The translations under genes and the position numbers were made by a program. From contig DUCN01000026.1 of assembly GCA_012959805.1 (NCBI GenBank), positions 124,001 to 188,000 of the forward strand: a DNA stretch of 64,000 bases, in the 5' to 3' direction. Positions within the stretch are counted from its first letter, which is position 1, and each line of letters opens with the position of its first letter. Below the pieces are notes generated by a model. The model made no database searches. It was not told the origin of the DNA and saw nothing but the letters and a program-made list of their open reading frames with translations. Positions 52,298-61,535 of this stretch are shown here, piece after piece. Source of the stretch: Myxococcales bacterium (GTDB lineage Bacteria; Myxococcota_A; UBA9160; UBA4427).

Positions 52298-53737
52298 TCA
52301 GACGTTCGGCGTGCGGATCACCATGAGGCGAACTTCGGTCATGTCCTCGATCGCGAACTTGATGCCTTCACGCCCTAGCCCAGAGTCCTTCACGCCACCG
52401 TATGGCATATGATCGACCCGCCAGGACGGAACATCGCCGATCACGACTCCGCCGACCTCCAGACGATCCCAGGCCGCATGCGCCTTGTAGAGATCCCGAG
52501 TAAAAATTCCCGCCTGAAGTCCAAACACCGAATCGTTCACCTCGTCGAGTGCAGCATCGAAGTCTGCGAACTCCGATAGAACTGCAACAGGACCGAACGC
52601 CTCCTGTGTCACAACATCCGCATCACGTGAAACGTTCTCGAGCAACGTCGCTTCGAGCATCGCACCCTCCCGAGAACCACCGCAAAGAAGCGTCGCCCCG
52701 GATTCGACAGCCGCATCGACCCAGCCATGCAGCCGCGTGGCTTCCTTTTCGGAGATCATCGGACCGATGAACGTCGACTCCAACTTTGGGTCACCGGATT
52801 CGAGGCGCTTCGTCTTCTCGACCAACGCCTTTCGAAACGCATCGTAGATCTTTTCATGCACGATGATGCGCTGCACACCGATGCAGCTCTGGCCACTCTG
52901 ATAGAAGGCGCCGAAGACGATCCGGTCAACGGCATCTTCGAGATCCGCGTCCTCGTCGACAATCACGGCGGCATTCCCTCCGAGTTCCAGAACCACCGGC
53001 TTTTTTCCTGCCTTGGCCTTCAAATCCCAGCCGACCCCGGGCGAACCCGTAAAGGAAAGCAGTTTCAATCGCTCGTCTTCCGTAAATCGCGCTGCACCGG
53101 CACGCGTACAAGGAAGAATTGAAAACGCACCCTTTGGCAAGTCAGTCTCGGCCAGAATTTCTCCGATCACGAGCGCGCCGATCGGTGTTAGGCTCGCTGG
53201 CTTGAGTACGAACGGGCAGCCGACGGCCAAGGCCGGCGCGACTTTGTGAGCCGCAAGGTTGAGCGGGAAATTGAAGGGCGAAATGAACGAGCAGGGACCG
53301 ATCGGAACGCGCTTCCACATACCCTGATAGCCCCGCGCCCGAGCGCTGATATCGAGGGGAATAACTTCTCCACCCATCCGAACCGATTCCTCGGACGCAA
53401 TTTGAAACGTGTCGATGAGCCGAGTCACTTCGCCCCGTGCATCCTTGATCGGCTTCCCTGCTTCGATACACAGCGCCATCGCCAACTCTTCGAATCGCTC
53501 CCTGAAGCGTTCGACACAATGGTCGAGAACGGCTTTGCGTTCATAGGCGGCCAGCGCGGCCATGCTATCCGCGGCTTCGGCCGCGAGTCCGATGGCGCGA
53601 TCAATCGTGGCGTCATCGGCGAGAGCGACGCGCGTCGCGACCTCACCTGTGAATTTGTCGATGACCTCGAGATCTTGATTCGGTGACTCGGGAAGGTTGC
53701 CAACATAAAACGGATAGGAAGCGTCAAGCGACATCAA
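52298..53737 (-). CDS. NAD(P)-dependent aldehyde dehydrogenase
   Basis: A 479-residue aldehyde dehydrogenase. The oxyanion Asn is in FISPFNFPLNLAAHKVAPAL, the cofactor Lys in FVLKPASLTPIGALV, the catalytic Glu in VLELGGNAAVIV and the catalytic Cys in YQSGQSCIGVQRI. The C-terminal motif is HMPYGGVKDSGLGREG. It oxidises an aldehyde to the acid; it most resembles the group of GapN and lactaldehyde-type enzymes. Two Met codons open the frame and either may be used. Confidence 0.92.
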   Translation of the reverse strand: MMSLDASYPFYVGNLPESPNQDLEVIDKFTGEVATRVALADDATIDRAIGLAAEAADSMAALAAYERKAVLDHCVERFRERFEELAMALCIEAGKPIKDARGEVTRLIDTFQIASEESVRMGGEVIPLDISARARGYQGMWKRVPIGPCSFISPFNFPLNLAAHKVAPALAVGCPFVLKPASLTPIGALVIGEILAETDLPKGAFSILPCTRAGAARFTEDERLKLLSFTGSPGVGWDLKAKAGKKPVVLELGGNAAVIVDEDADLEDAVDRIVFGAFYQSGQSCIGVQRIIVHEKIYDAFRKALVEKTKRLESGDPKLESTFIGPMISEKEATRLHGWVDAAVESGATLLCGGSREGAMLEATLLENVSRDADVVTQEAFGPVAVLSEFADFDAALDEVNDSVFGLQAGIFTRDLYKAHAAWDRLEVGGVVIGDVPSWRVDHMPYGGVKDSGLGREGIKFAIEDMTEVRLMVIRTPNV

Positions 53738-54016
53738 TACTCCTTGGCAAGCGAATCAGAGGCAGGCGAATTAGATGGATGCCCAGTCGGTCTTTGAATA
53801 TTCGCGGGCGGACCCGATTCGGACGGCGTTTGGAGGTTGGGGTCATCGTGAGCAAAATAGTCGTAGTGAAAAACACCTGAAAACAGGCGGGGATCCCATC
53901 ATTCGCGGTGACACCGTTTTCAAATCACCCGCCTTCATCGTGACCGATCGAGACGCGACGACTCTAGCTCAGTCGCACTCTAGATTTTTGCCAGTTCGAC
54001 CGATGAGCACGGGCGT

Positions 54017-54577
54017 ATGGATGGAGAAAATCCCCTACCCGCGTGGGTTCGTCAGATTCTGATTGGTATAGGCCTCTTCCTGGCCGGTGCCCTGCTCGCG
54101 TTCGGCTACTCTTACCGACCCTTGCATGGCGCATTGTCCTGGCAGGTCGATCAGCTCGAATCACGACTCGACCAGCGCAACCTGGAAAATCTGCGACTGA
54201 GTGATGAACTCGCGGCAAAGAAATCCGTCGAGGCCACGGCTATCGATCCCGACACCTATGCACAGGTTGAGCGCGAACTCGAACAAACCAAGCGCGTACT
54301 GAATCAAGCGGAACGGGACCTCAAGCGCGCGGAGAAGAAGCGAAAGACCGCAGATGCGAGCGCTTCAAAATGGCAGAAACGCTTCCGAGAACTCGAGCGC
54401 CAGCCTGCCCCAGTCGCCGCGCCCGCACCGCCTGCCCCCTCAGCGTCGACAGAAGCCGAAGCGAAGCCGGGCAGCGCGCAGCCACCTGATGAAATTGAAG
54501 CTGCAGCGATGGCCGTTGATGAAACGGCCATCCCCACTTCGGCATCCACGAAGGCGATGGAACCCACCGACCTCTGA
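54017..54577 (+). CDS. Membrane-anchored coiled-coil protein
   Basis: A 186-residue protein. One membrane helix (IGIGLFLAGALLAFGYSY) lies at about residues 15-33. Residues 40-130 form a long coiled coil rich in Glu, Lys, Arg and Gln (REELEQTKRV-like heptads). The tail from about residue 130 is low-complexity Pro/Ala/Glu/Ser. No family is recognised. A role as a cell-envelope spacer or scaffold is only a guess. It is followed closely by another small gene on the same strand. Confidence 0.75.
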   Translation: MDGENPLPAWVRQILIGIGLFLAGALLAFGYSYRPLHGALSWQVDQLESRLDQRNLENLRLSDELAAKKSVEATAIDPDTYAQVERELEQTKRVLNQAERDLKRAEKKRKTADASASKWQKRFRELERQPAPVAAPAPPAPSASTEAEAKPGSAQPPDEIEAAAMAVDETAIPTSASTKAMEPTDL

Positions 54578-54653
54578 GTGCATCAGGATGGGTAGAATGT
54601 GCTTTCTTTTCGCAGGAATTCCTTCGCGCACGACCGAGGAGAGACAATCCATC

Positions 54654-54944
54654 ATGTCAGTGCACGGCGAGTACAGCCGAGCCCTCGAAGCCCTGCTCAC
54701 GTCCATCGGGCAGATCAGCACCGATGGCGCGGCGCAGTGGGTGACGGCTCTCGAAGCTGTGCGAATCAGTCAACACGAGGATTTGTCCACGGCGGCCGAA
54801 AGATGTCTAATCGCCCTCGAACGAATCGAGAAAAGCAGAGGCCTGTCAGCGGAACCCGGAATTGGGCCAGACGCCGACCCCCTGCGGGAACCGTATCGAC
54901 ACTTGCGGGCTCATTGCCAGTCCATTCTCGGAATACCGACCTAA
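54654..54944 (+). CDS. Small helical hypothetical protein
   Basis: A 96-residue soluble protein, mostly helical with regular hydrophobic spacing (YSRALEALLTSIGQI, AAERCLIALERIEKS, YRHLRAHCQSILGI). ATG at 54654 has GAGGAG upstream, though spaced rather widely (about 13 bases). It follows the coiled-coil gene by 77 bases. No family is recognised. High third-position G/C supports coding. Confidence 0.65.
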   Translation: MSVHGEYSRALEALLTSIGQISTDGAAQWVTALEAVRISQHEDLSTAAERCLIALERIEKSRGLSAEPGIGPDADPLREPYRHLRAHCQSILGIPT

Positions 54945-55094
54945 CCCGGCGAGTTCCAAGGATTCGTCGCTCGATTTCCGGCCGCCCATGATAGAATCGG
55001 TCGTTAAGAAGCCTTGGGCATATGCTCAGTTTTCACGACTCGCAATCGCAGAAGGAACCTCGCGTTCGCCAGACCCATTGGCCACTCACTCTTC

Positions 55095-56267
55095 ATGCTA
55101 CCAGCGCTGTCCAGATTAAATCCACGTCCGTGTCTTCGACGCATATCGCCGCGCTCGGAAATACCGGTCGCGTCGGTCGCGCGCGCCCTGCTTGGCGTGC
55201 TGCTCCTTCTCGTCTTCGCCTTGGAATCCCGCGCAGTCTTGATCGCCACCGGCGACGGAACCGGAAACACCACGCCCCCAGCGGCGGATCCCGGCTTCAC
55301 TAACGTTGGAGTCATGGACGGGCTATCCGGTGTTTACGTTCGCAACGGCTGGGTCCTGACGGCGGCCCACGTGGGCAGCAAGCCGATCTTGCTGTTAGGC
55401 ACCAGCTATGATCCAGTTCCCGGATCGAGCGTGCAATTCCAGAACCCGGACACGACGCTGGCCGATTTGATCGCATTCAAGCTACAGAGCAAGCCGCCCC
55501 TTCCCGACCTGACTCTCGCGACCAGCAGCCCGAGCCTGGGCGCGACGACAACCCTGATCGGTACCGGCCTCAATCGCGGCGCCGCAACGACATTCAACGG
55601 GACCGATGGCTGGCTCTGGCTCACGACTCGAGCCATGCGCTGGGGAACCAACGACATCGTTGCGACCGCCCAGCTCGCCTTGAGCACACAGGCCTTCGCC
55701 ACTCAATTTGACGATATTCCTGGCAGTCCGCCCGGTCAGCACGAAGCGGATTTGGTATCCGGTGACTCCGGCGGTGGTGTTTTCACTGGCAGCGGCGGAA
55801 GCGCCAGACTGATCGGCATCATGTTTGCGCGGGGCCCCCTGATGGGCCAGCCACCGAACACGTCCATCTATGGCAACTTTGGCGTGATCGTCGATCTCTT
55901 CGCCTATCGAAGCGACATCCTCGCCATCATCGATCAGCCAGACTGCAATGATGGGCTCGACGAGGACGGGGACGGACTGACCGATTTCCCAAATGATCCC
56001 GGCTGCAGCGATGCCAACGACACAGACGAACGCGGCGCAGCCTTTGAATGCGATAACGGCCTTGACGATGACGGAGACGGGCTATTCGACTATCCGGACG
56101 ATGGCGGATGCACTTCGCCCTTCGACGATACCGAGTTGACGCCGGCCATTCCGACCGGTGACTTCGGAGCCGCGATATTGACGCTCGCGGCATTTGGTTT
56201 CCTTGCGCAATCATCGGCATTCAGTCGCCATCGGGCGACGGCCAAGGTAAGAGAATACGCCGGTTAG
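55095..56267 (+). CDS. Secreted trypsin-like serine protease with C-terminal anchor
   Basis: A 390-residue protein. A signal peptide (core ALLGVLLLLVFALESRA, about residues 31-47) is followed by an S1-like domain with His92 in GWVLTAAHVGSK, Asp124 in TLADLIAFKL as the likely acid, and Ser225 in VSGDSGGGVF. Two Asp/Cys-rich repeats follow (about 275-345, each with CNDGLDEDGDGLTDFP-like sequence), calcium-binding in look. Near the end are a membrane helix (about 350-370) and an Arg/Lys tail, resembling a sorting signal. ATG 55095 lacks a clear ribosome site. Confidence 0.82.
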   Translation: MLPALSRLNPRPCLRRISPRSEIPVASVARALLGVLLLLVFALESRAVLIATGDGTGNTTPPAADPGFTNVGVMDGLSGVYVRNGWVLTAAHVGSKPILLLGTSYDPVPGSSVQFQNPDTTLADLIAFKLQSKPPLPDLTLATSSPSLGATTTLIGTGLNRGAATTFNGTDGWLWLTTRAMRWGTNDIVATAQLALSTQAFATQFDDIPGSPPGQHEADLVSGDSGGGVFTGSGGSARLIGIMFARGPLMGQPPNTSIYGNFGVIVDLFAYRSDILAIIDQPDCNDGLDEDGDGLTDFPNDPGCSDANDTDERGAAFECDNGLDDDGDGLFDYPDDGGCTSPFDDTELTPAIPTGDFGAAILTLAAFGFLAQSSAFSRHRATAKVREYAG

Positions 56268-56462
56268 CTCGGCTCTCTCGTCTCTCTCGAAGTCACTACA
56301 GCGACATCATTATTAGCCCGACAGTCGCATCAATCCGACCTGCCCCGATCCACCGTCAACACAGATCGTAAGCGACGAAACGTGAGTCGACGCGAAGTTG
56401 ATCACGCGAAAGCATCAGGCAAAGCACCTTCTCACAAAAGTGAAATCGGCAAGCGCACCCGC

Positions 56463-57314
56463 CTAGAGGTCGATCAGATCCACCCGATAATTCCCGCGAC
56501 GCTCGTCGTATTCAAGGCGAACGCATCCTTCGCGCTCGGCATCCTTCAAGAGTTCCGCGAAGTTGCGGTACCCCGAATTCCCTTCATTGAAATCGGGATG
56601 CACTCGCCGAAGCGCCTGCTTGATCATCGAACCCCAAACGGCGTCGTAATCCTTTGAGAGACTCTCGACGATCTCCAACATCAGATCGATCGCATCGGGC
56701 TCGTCAGGGGCATCGGAGACCTCGGTCGCGTCGGTCGGTTTCGCCGTCGCGGACTTCTTGGCGGCTGGCTTCTTGGACCCAGCTTTCCCCCGTCCACCGG
56801 ACGCTGTAGCCGTGCTCTTGGCCGCTTTCTCAGCCTTTGTATCCGCCACTTTCGCGAGATCGTCGTAGTAGAGAAACTCATCGCAGCTTCCCATGAGCAA
56901 TCCCGACGTCGAATTCTTCACGCCACAACCGATCACCCGCTTGTCGTTCTCCTTGAGTTTCGAGACCAAGGGCGAGAAATCGCTGTCTCCTGTCAGAAGC
57001 GCAAATATCTCGATGTGGTCCTTCGAATAACAAAGGTCTAGAGCATCAACGACCATCCGGATGTCCGCACTGTTCTTGCCGCTCATCTTCGACCGCGGAA
57101 TATCGACGAGTTCGATTCCGCGCGCATGAAAATCTCGCACGTCGCTTCGGTACTGACTCCAGTCACAATAGGCACGCTTGTAGACGATGCGTCCTTTTTC
57201 GAGCAGCCGTTTCAAGATCAGGTCGATGTTGAGATGTCGCCATTTCGAATCACGGGCACCAATGGCCAGATTCTCGTAGTCGACAAAGACTGCGATCAGG
57301 GGTTCTTCTGACAT
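56463..57314 (-). CDS. NYN domain (LabA/DUF88) protein with C-terminal OST-HTH-like domain
   Basis: A 283-residue protein. The N-terminal NYN (PIN-like) nuclease domain has LIAVFVDYENLAIGARD, MSGKNSADIRMVVDALDL and FALLTGDSDFSPLVSKL, with the conserved Asp residues of the metal site. A basic Lys/Ala linker (AGSKKPAAKKSATAK) follows. The last 75 residues match an OST-HTH/LOTUS-type winged helix. It probably binds and cuts RNA. ATG 57314 has GAGGAG about ten bases upstream. It lies 19 bases after the SDR gene on the same strand. Confidence 0.9.
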   Translation of the reverse strand: MSEEPLIAVFVDYENLAIGARDSKWRHLNIDLILKRLLEKGRIVYKRAYCDWSQYRSDVRDFHARGIELVDIPRSKMSGKNSADIRMVVDALDLCYSKDHIEIFALLTGDSDFSPLVSKLKENDKRVIGCGVKNSTSGLLMGSCDEFLYYDDLAKVADTKAEKAAKSTATASGGRGKAGSKKPAAKKSATAKPTDATEVSDAPDEPDAIDLMLEIVESLSKDYDAVWGSMIKQALRRVHPDFNEGNSGYRNFAELLKDAEREGCVRLEYDERRGNYRVDLIDL

Positions 57315-57333
57315 GAGTGTCTCGCTCCTCGGA

Positions 57334-58110
57334 CTAACGCGTTCCAGAAATGCCACCGTCTATTGGAATCACCGTTGCTGTCAAATATGCGCCTGCACGA
57401 GACGCCAGGAAAATCGTGATCCCGGCCATGTCCTCGGGTGACCCGATGCGACTCAGAGGGACCATATCGTTGATGGCGTCGCCGGCGCGTTCGAGTGTCG
57501 CCTTCATCATGCGACTCTGGAAAGGCCCAGGCGCAATTGCGTTGACCGTAATTTTCTTGCGCGCCAGCTTCTTCGCCAGAACAGCGGTCAGATGATGGAC
57601 CGCCGCCTTGCTCGCTGAATAGGAATAGGTTTCGAGATCAGGCGCCCCAATCCCATCGATCGAGCCGACATTAATGACTCGCGCGGGATCCTCATCGCTG
57701 GCCGCCTTCTCGAGAAGCGGCGTCAACCGACGGGTCAGCTGAAACACCCCTTTGACGTTGACGTTCAAAACGCGATCCCAAGCGGACTCTGGAAACTCTT
57801 CGTATGGGGCACCCCAATTCGCACCGGCGTTGTTAACGAGGATGTCGAGGCTGCCTTCCCGGCTTTCGATTTCGTCTCCCAGGGCATTACACCCAGCTTC
57901 GGTCGAGAGATCGGCCACGATCGCCGAGCATGAGCCCTCCCCTTCGCCAGCGAGCTCCGCGATACGCGCTTCGAGTTCCTCCTTCTTTCGAGAGGCGATA
58001 TAGACGCGCGCCCCCGCACGCACATAGGCTTCGGCGATCATCCAACCAATTCCACTGCCACCGCCGGTGACTAATGCCACCTTGCCATGAATCGAAAAGA
58101 TGTCCGTCAT
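57334..58110 (-). CDS. SDR family oxidoreductase (RhlG/FabG-like)
   Basis: A 258-residue classical short-chain dehydrogenase. The cofactor motif is VTGGGSGIGWMIAEAYVRAG, with NNAGANWG next. The catalytic Ser is in INVGSIDGIG and the YxxxK motif is in YSYSASKAAVHHL. The C-terminus LTATVIPIDGGISGTR is typical. RASRKKEEL-type residues after the second strand suggest NADPH. The substrate is probably a 3-ketoacyl or other small ketone. Confidence 0.92.
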   Translation of the reverse strand: MTDIFSIHGKVALVTGGGSGIGWMIAEAYVRAGARVYIASRKKEELEARIAELAGEGEGSCSAIVADLSTEAGCNALGDEIESREGSLDILVNNAGANWGAPYEEFPESAWDRVLNVNVKGVFQLTRRLTPLLEKAASDEDPARVINVGSIDGIGAPDLETYSYSASKAAVHHLTAVLAKKLARKKITVNAIAPGPFQSRMMKATLERAGDAINDMVPLSRIGSPEDMAGITIFLASRAGAYLTATVIPIDGGISGTR

Positions 58111-58300
58111 TTCATCTCCGCGCTCGGCTCATCGAAGCATGAGCTCCATTATTTCGGGTCGGAGTATAGGGAGATGAATCGTTTGTGCAGCGCGATCCGT
58201 AGTCCTTTCTGGCCAAAATCCGACGAAGCGTGTTCGCGAATGGTGGGTTTATGAGGTGGCCTCTAGGCACCCGTGAATGTGCGAGGTAGCCTCAGGCGCA

Positions 58301-59482
58301 ATGTCCACGCCCAGCTCACCCGAAGAATCCCCAGACGACGCGAGCCTGCTCCCGGGACGTGCAACGACTGCGGGAACGCGACGATTCGCTGATCGACAAA
58401 AGTGTGAAGGTGACCATTTCACCCGCCCCGACGAGATTTGGCTCTCCTCCATCGCACTCGGCACTCTTCGGGGCAACCCGGGCGGAATCGACGACCTCCT
58501 CTATCGGAGCGTGGTAGGCGATTTCCTCGAATGGTCGGGGAATGTCTTCAACACAGCGCTCTCGGACCGCCTGCAGACAAGTGAACGAGCACTGGGGCAT
58601 GCACTCGCCCGCACGATTCGGGAAGGTGCGGCTTCGCGGGACGAAGTTGTCGTGCTCTCCAAGGGCGGTGCGCTGACGCCGAACCCGGAATTCGCGCATG
58701 ACCCCATGCGGACACAGGCCGATCTCGTCGAGTGCTATCTGGATTCGGGCATTCTCGATCCGAGCGAAATCACCCGGGGCCATTCAATGGCACCGCGCTT
58801 CTTACTCGACCAAATCCGGCGCAGTCGATTGAATCTAAAGCTCGAAACCATCGACTACTACCTGATTCAAGAGCCCGAGATCCACCTTCGCGAACTCGGT
58901 GCGGATGGCTTCCGATTGGCACTCTCGAAAGCCTTTGAAGCGATGGAGTATGCGGTCGGCGAAGGCTGGATTGGAGCCTATGGCCTCTCGACATGGGATG
59001 GCTTTCTGCTTCCGGATTCCGATCGGAGCCACCTTTCGATCGTCGATCTCTTCGATGTCGCCCTCGACGTCGGAAGCGGTGATCATCATCTGCGAGTTCT
59101 TCAGCTGCCCTTCGGTCTCGCCATGGGAGAAGGCGCGGCCGCAGAGAGCCAGCTCGGCCCCGACGGCCATAGCCATGCGATTCTCGACAGCCTTTCAGGT
59201 ACCGGGACAGTCGTGATGGCCAGTGCACCACTCTATGCCGGCCGTTTGATCGGACATGTCCCCGCCTTCGTTCGGGAGGCCTTTCCCGAAGCGCCTTCGG
59301 ATGCGACAACGGCCCTTCAATTTGTTCGCAGCACGGCCAACGTCACGACTGCCGTCGTTGGAATGCGCGAGGTGGCCCACGTTGAGGACAATATGCGTCT
59401 ACGTTCCATTCCACGCGCAGACCGAGACCTGCCTCTGCGCCTCTTCGCACAGGCGAACCAGCAGACTTCGGCGTCGCCCTAA
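58301..59482 (+). CDS. Aldo/keto reductase family protein with degenerate active site
   Basis: A 393-residue TIM-barrel protein of the AKR superfamily, longer than usual at the N-terminus. The family layout is clear: SSIALGTLRGNPGG, VFNTALSDRLQTSERALG, EVVVLSKGGALTPNPEF, ETIDYYLIQEPEIHL and WIGAYGLSTWDGF. The catalytic tetrad is mostly lost. Asp is replaced by Asn and Tyr by Asp in the SERALG segment, and His by Gln in YYLIQEPE; only the Lys in VLSKGG remains. It may be non-enzymatic or catalyse something else. ATG 58301 was taken over one eight codons earlier. Confidence 0.85.
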   Translation: MSTPSSPEESPDDASLLPGRATTAGTRRFADRQKCEGDHFTRPDEIWLSSIALGTLRGNPGGIDDLLYRSVVGDFLEWSGNVFNTALSDRLQTSERALGHALARTIREGAASRDEVVVLSKGGALTPNPEFAHDPMRTQADLVECYLDSGILDPSEITRGHSMAPRFLLDQIRRSRLNLKLETIDYYLIQEPEIHLRELGADGFRLALSKAFEAMEYAVGEGWIGAYGLSTWDGFLLPDSDRSHLSIVDLFDVALDVGSGDHHLRVLQLPFGLAMGEGAAAESQLGPDGHSHAILDSLSGTGTVVMASAPLYAGRLIGHVPAFVREAFPEAPSDATTALQFVRSTANVTTAVVGMREVAHVEDNMRLRSIPRADRDLPLRLFAQANQQTSASP

Positions 59483-59563
59483 GAGAATTTTAGCGGACAC
59501 CCGCTCCATTATTCACTCGTGTCGTTCAGCACGTGTCGTGGAGGGGTCGACTACACTCGCGCG

Positions 59564-60187
59564 ATGTCCAAACCGTCCGATGGGTCGACAGGTCAAGCGG
59601 CACCCGGGGAAATCACAGGGCTTCTTCGCGTTGCGGGCAAGCATGCGAACATGGCCGATCAGCTCTGGGAGCTCGTATACCCCGAGCTACGCCGACGCGC
59701 CGCATATCTGGTTCGTAACGAGCGAAGCGATCATACGCTGTCGGCGACCGCGGTCGTAAACGAAGCTTTTGTTCGCCTCTCGACGCGGATGGCTCATGAA
59801 TGGGATGATCGCTCCCATTTCTACAATGTGGCCTCGGGAATCATGCGGCATGTCTTGATCGACCACGCGCGGAGTCATCGTACCGAAAAGCGCGGTGGTG
59901 GCGCGATCAAGCAGGAACTCGATGAGTCACTCTTCCCCTCCATTCAGGCGAACGAAGAAGGATTCCGGGTTGCTGAACGCGCCCTCGAAATCTTTGCCGC
60001 AGAACACGAACGCGCCGCGCTCGTCGTCACACTCAAGGTCTTTGGCGGTCTCACCATCCCCGAAATCGCGCGAGAAGTTCGGGTCGCCGAGCGCACCGTC
60101 AAAAATGACTGGGCGCTCGCGCGAGATCAACTCGGAGCAATCCTGGCCGAAAAGCCACCCTCCACTGATGAGAGTTCAGCAGAGTAG
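59564..60187 (+). CDS. ECF RNA polymerase sigma factor (TIGR02999 type)
   Basis: A 207-residue ECF sigma factor of the TIGR02999 group. The sigma2 region has LWELVYPELRRRAAYLVRNE and HTLSATAVVNEAFVRLS, the HFYNVASGIMRHVLIDHARS segment is the group's hallmark, and the sigma4 helix-turn-helix is LTIPEIAREVRVAERTVKND. It directs polymerase to a regulon that cannot be predicted. No anti-sigma gene adjoins. It is convergent with another sigma gene, 53 bases apart. Confidence 0.9.
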   Translation: MSKPSDGSTGQAAPGEITGLLRVAGKHANMADQLWELVYPELRRRAAYLVRNERSDHTLSATAVVNEAFVRLSTRMAHEWDDRSHFYNVASGIMRHVLIDHARSHRTEKRGGGAIKQELDESLFPSIQANEEGFRVAERALEIFAAEHERAALVVTLKVFGGLTIPEIAREVRVAERTVKNDWALARDQLGAILAEKPPSTDESSAE

Positions 60188-60240
60188 AGTCTCCGCGCAT
60201 CACAGCGGCTTGGTTCCCAAGCCCTCTCTCCCGCATAGAA

Positions 60241-60960
60241 TCAGGCGATCAGGGCCATTCCTCTCTCTTCGAGTCGAGTCTGCATCGCCCGTCGAGTCCG
60301 AAAGAGGCTGATTTTAACCGCCTGATTCGATTTGCCGAGTTCCTGGGCGATGACCTTGGTCGGCCGGTTCTCCCCATAATAGAGATCAAAAATTTCCTGC
60401 TGAGCGGACGAGACGTCTTCATCCAAGGCGTCTGCGCAGACATAGAGGATGCGTGCTGCATCGACACGCCCTTCACTGCAGGCTTGCGGCACTTTGGGCG
60501 CCTTCGCCTCGAGCTGCTCAATCGGAACACCAATCGGTGTCTTGCGTCGGAAGCGGCGACAGATTTGATGATGAGCAATCCCGAACATCCAGGTCAGGAG
60601 GGCCGATCGACCTTCCCAACTTGCCAGGCAGCGATGGACCTCGAGGAAAACATCCTGCACGACATCTTCTGCCTCGGTCGCATCGCCGAGTCGTTTCACC
60701 GCGAAGCGGTACAGCCGAGTGGCGTAGAGGTCATGTAGTCGTTGGAAGCTACCTGCTTCGCCGGCCAGGATTTCGTTGACCAGATCTCGATCCTGTCGAC
60801 GTCGTGCGGTGACTGCGGGGTCGATCTGTCGACCGGTCTTGATCGACAAGACGGCGACCGATTCTTGGCCAGGGCGCGCGACCTCTGCGTGAAGAATCTG
60901 TTGCGGACCGGGATTCGATATTTGAACACTCATTGGATTCTCGCCTCCATTCGTTGCCAT
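60241..60960 (-). CDS. ECF/sigma-70 family RNA polymerase sigma factor
   Basis: A 239-residue sigma factor. A hydrophilic N-terminus of about 60 residues precedes sigma2 (LHDLYATRLYRFAVKRLGDA, AEDVVQDVFLEVHRCLASWE, LLTWMFGIAHHQICRRFRRK). Sigma4 (IFDLYYGENRPTKVIAQELG, KSNQAVKISLFRTRRAM) ends the chain. A Cys-containing stretch between them (QACSEGRVDAARILYVCADA) is unusual. The start at 60960 or the Met nine codons later are both possible. Confidence 0.88.
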   Translation of the reverse strand: MATNGGENPMSVQISNPGPQQILHAEVARPGQESVAVLSIKTGRQIDPAVTARRRQDRDLVNEILAGEAGSFQRLHDLYATRLYRFAVKRLGDATEAEDVVQDVFLEVHRCLASWEGRSALLTWMFGIAHHQICRRFRRKTPIGVPIEQLEAKAPKVPQACSEGRVDAARILYVCADALDEDVSSAQQEIFDLYYGENRPTKVIAQELGKSNQAVKISLFRTRRAMQTRLEERGMALIA

Positions 60961-61272
60961 TCATTGCCATCGTTCGTGCCGGCTCTTTCGGAAACCGTGT
61001 GGCGCGGCAATCGATCCGCGCTCTTTCCTTGAATGGCGAGAGGGGCCCGGGAATCGGGCAACGAATCCGAATAAATTCCAACAATTCCTACACCCTCCGG
61101 GAAAGCTCAAAAAATCCGGTAGATCAACTCAAGGGCATGCCGAGCGGCAGGCCGTCCGACGGGGCGAATCACTAAGCCTTTCGACGCGACCGAGACGCGC
61201 GGGCAGCGCACCGACCGCAGCGCCCTTACCCCCAGGGAAGCAATTTCCATCAACGACTCGGATGAGAATTTC

Positions 61273-61398
61273 GTGCTCACGACCGATGTGTCGTTTTCTC
61301 TGGCCGTCCAGGCGGGGAACGCCCTCGCCGACCCACTCCGCAAGCTCAATCAGCTACTTGAGCGGGGCGTCCTCACGGCAGAGGAATATGTGGTCTAG
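61273..61398 (+). pseudogene. Possible 3' remnant of a SHOCT-like gene
   Basis: The last codons read NALADPLRKLNQLLERGVLTAEEY, close to the short C-terminal SHOCT motif (DPLxxLxxLxxxGxITxEEY). The frame is open upstream to about 61127 with coding-like sequence (DSDENFVLTTDVSFSLAVQ) but has no start codon before GTG 61273. It may be the end of a gene whose 5' part is lost. Weak evidence. Confidence 0.3.
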
Positions 61399-61501
61399 AA
61401 ATCTAAATTTCATATCTGATAGAGGGCCTGCGTCGTTCTCTATGCGCGTGGCCGGGGGGCCGTCGGGGACACTCGCCGAGCCTGAGAACGGGCCCAGAAC
61501 G

Positions 61502-61535
61502 AAAAAGCCCGGAACACCTAGTTGGTATTCCGGGC
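61502..61535 (-). terminator. Rho-independent terminator on the minus strand
   Basis: Read on the minus strand, GCCCGGAATACC (61535-61524) pairs with GGTGTTCCGGGC (61518-61507), a 12-base stem with one wobble pair and a five-base loop. It is followed by TTTTTCGTT (from 61506). This is a textbook intrinsic terminator. It lies about 300 bases after the polA stop, so it ends the polA transcript or a separate small RNA from the intervening region. Confidence 0.8.
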
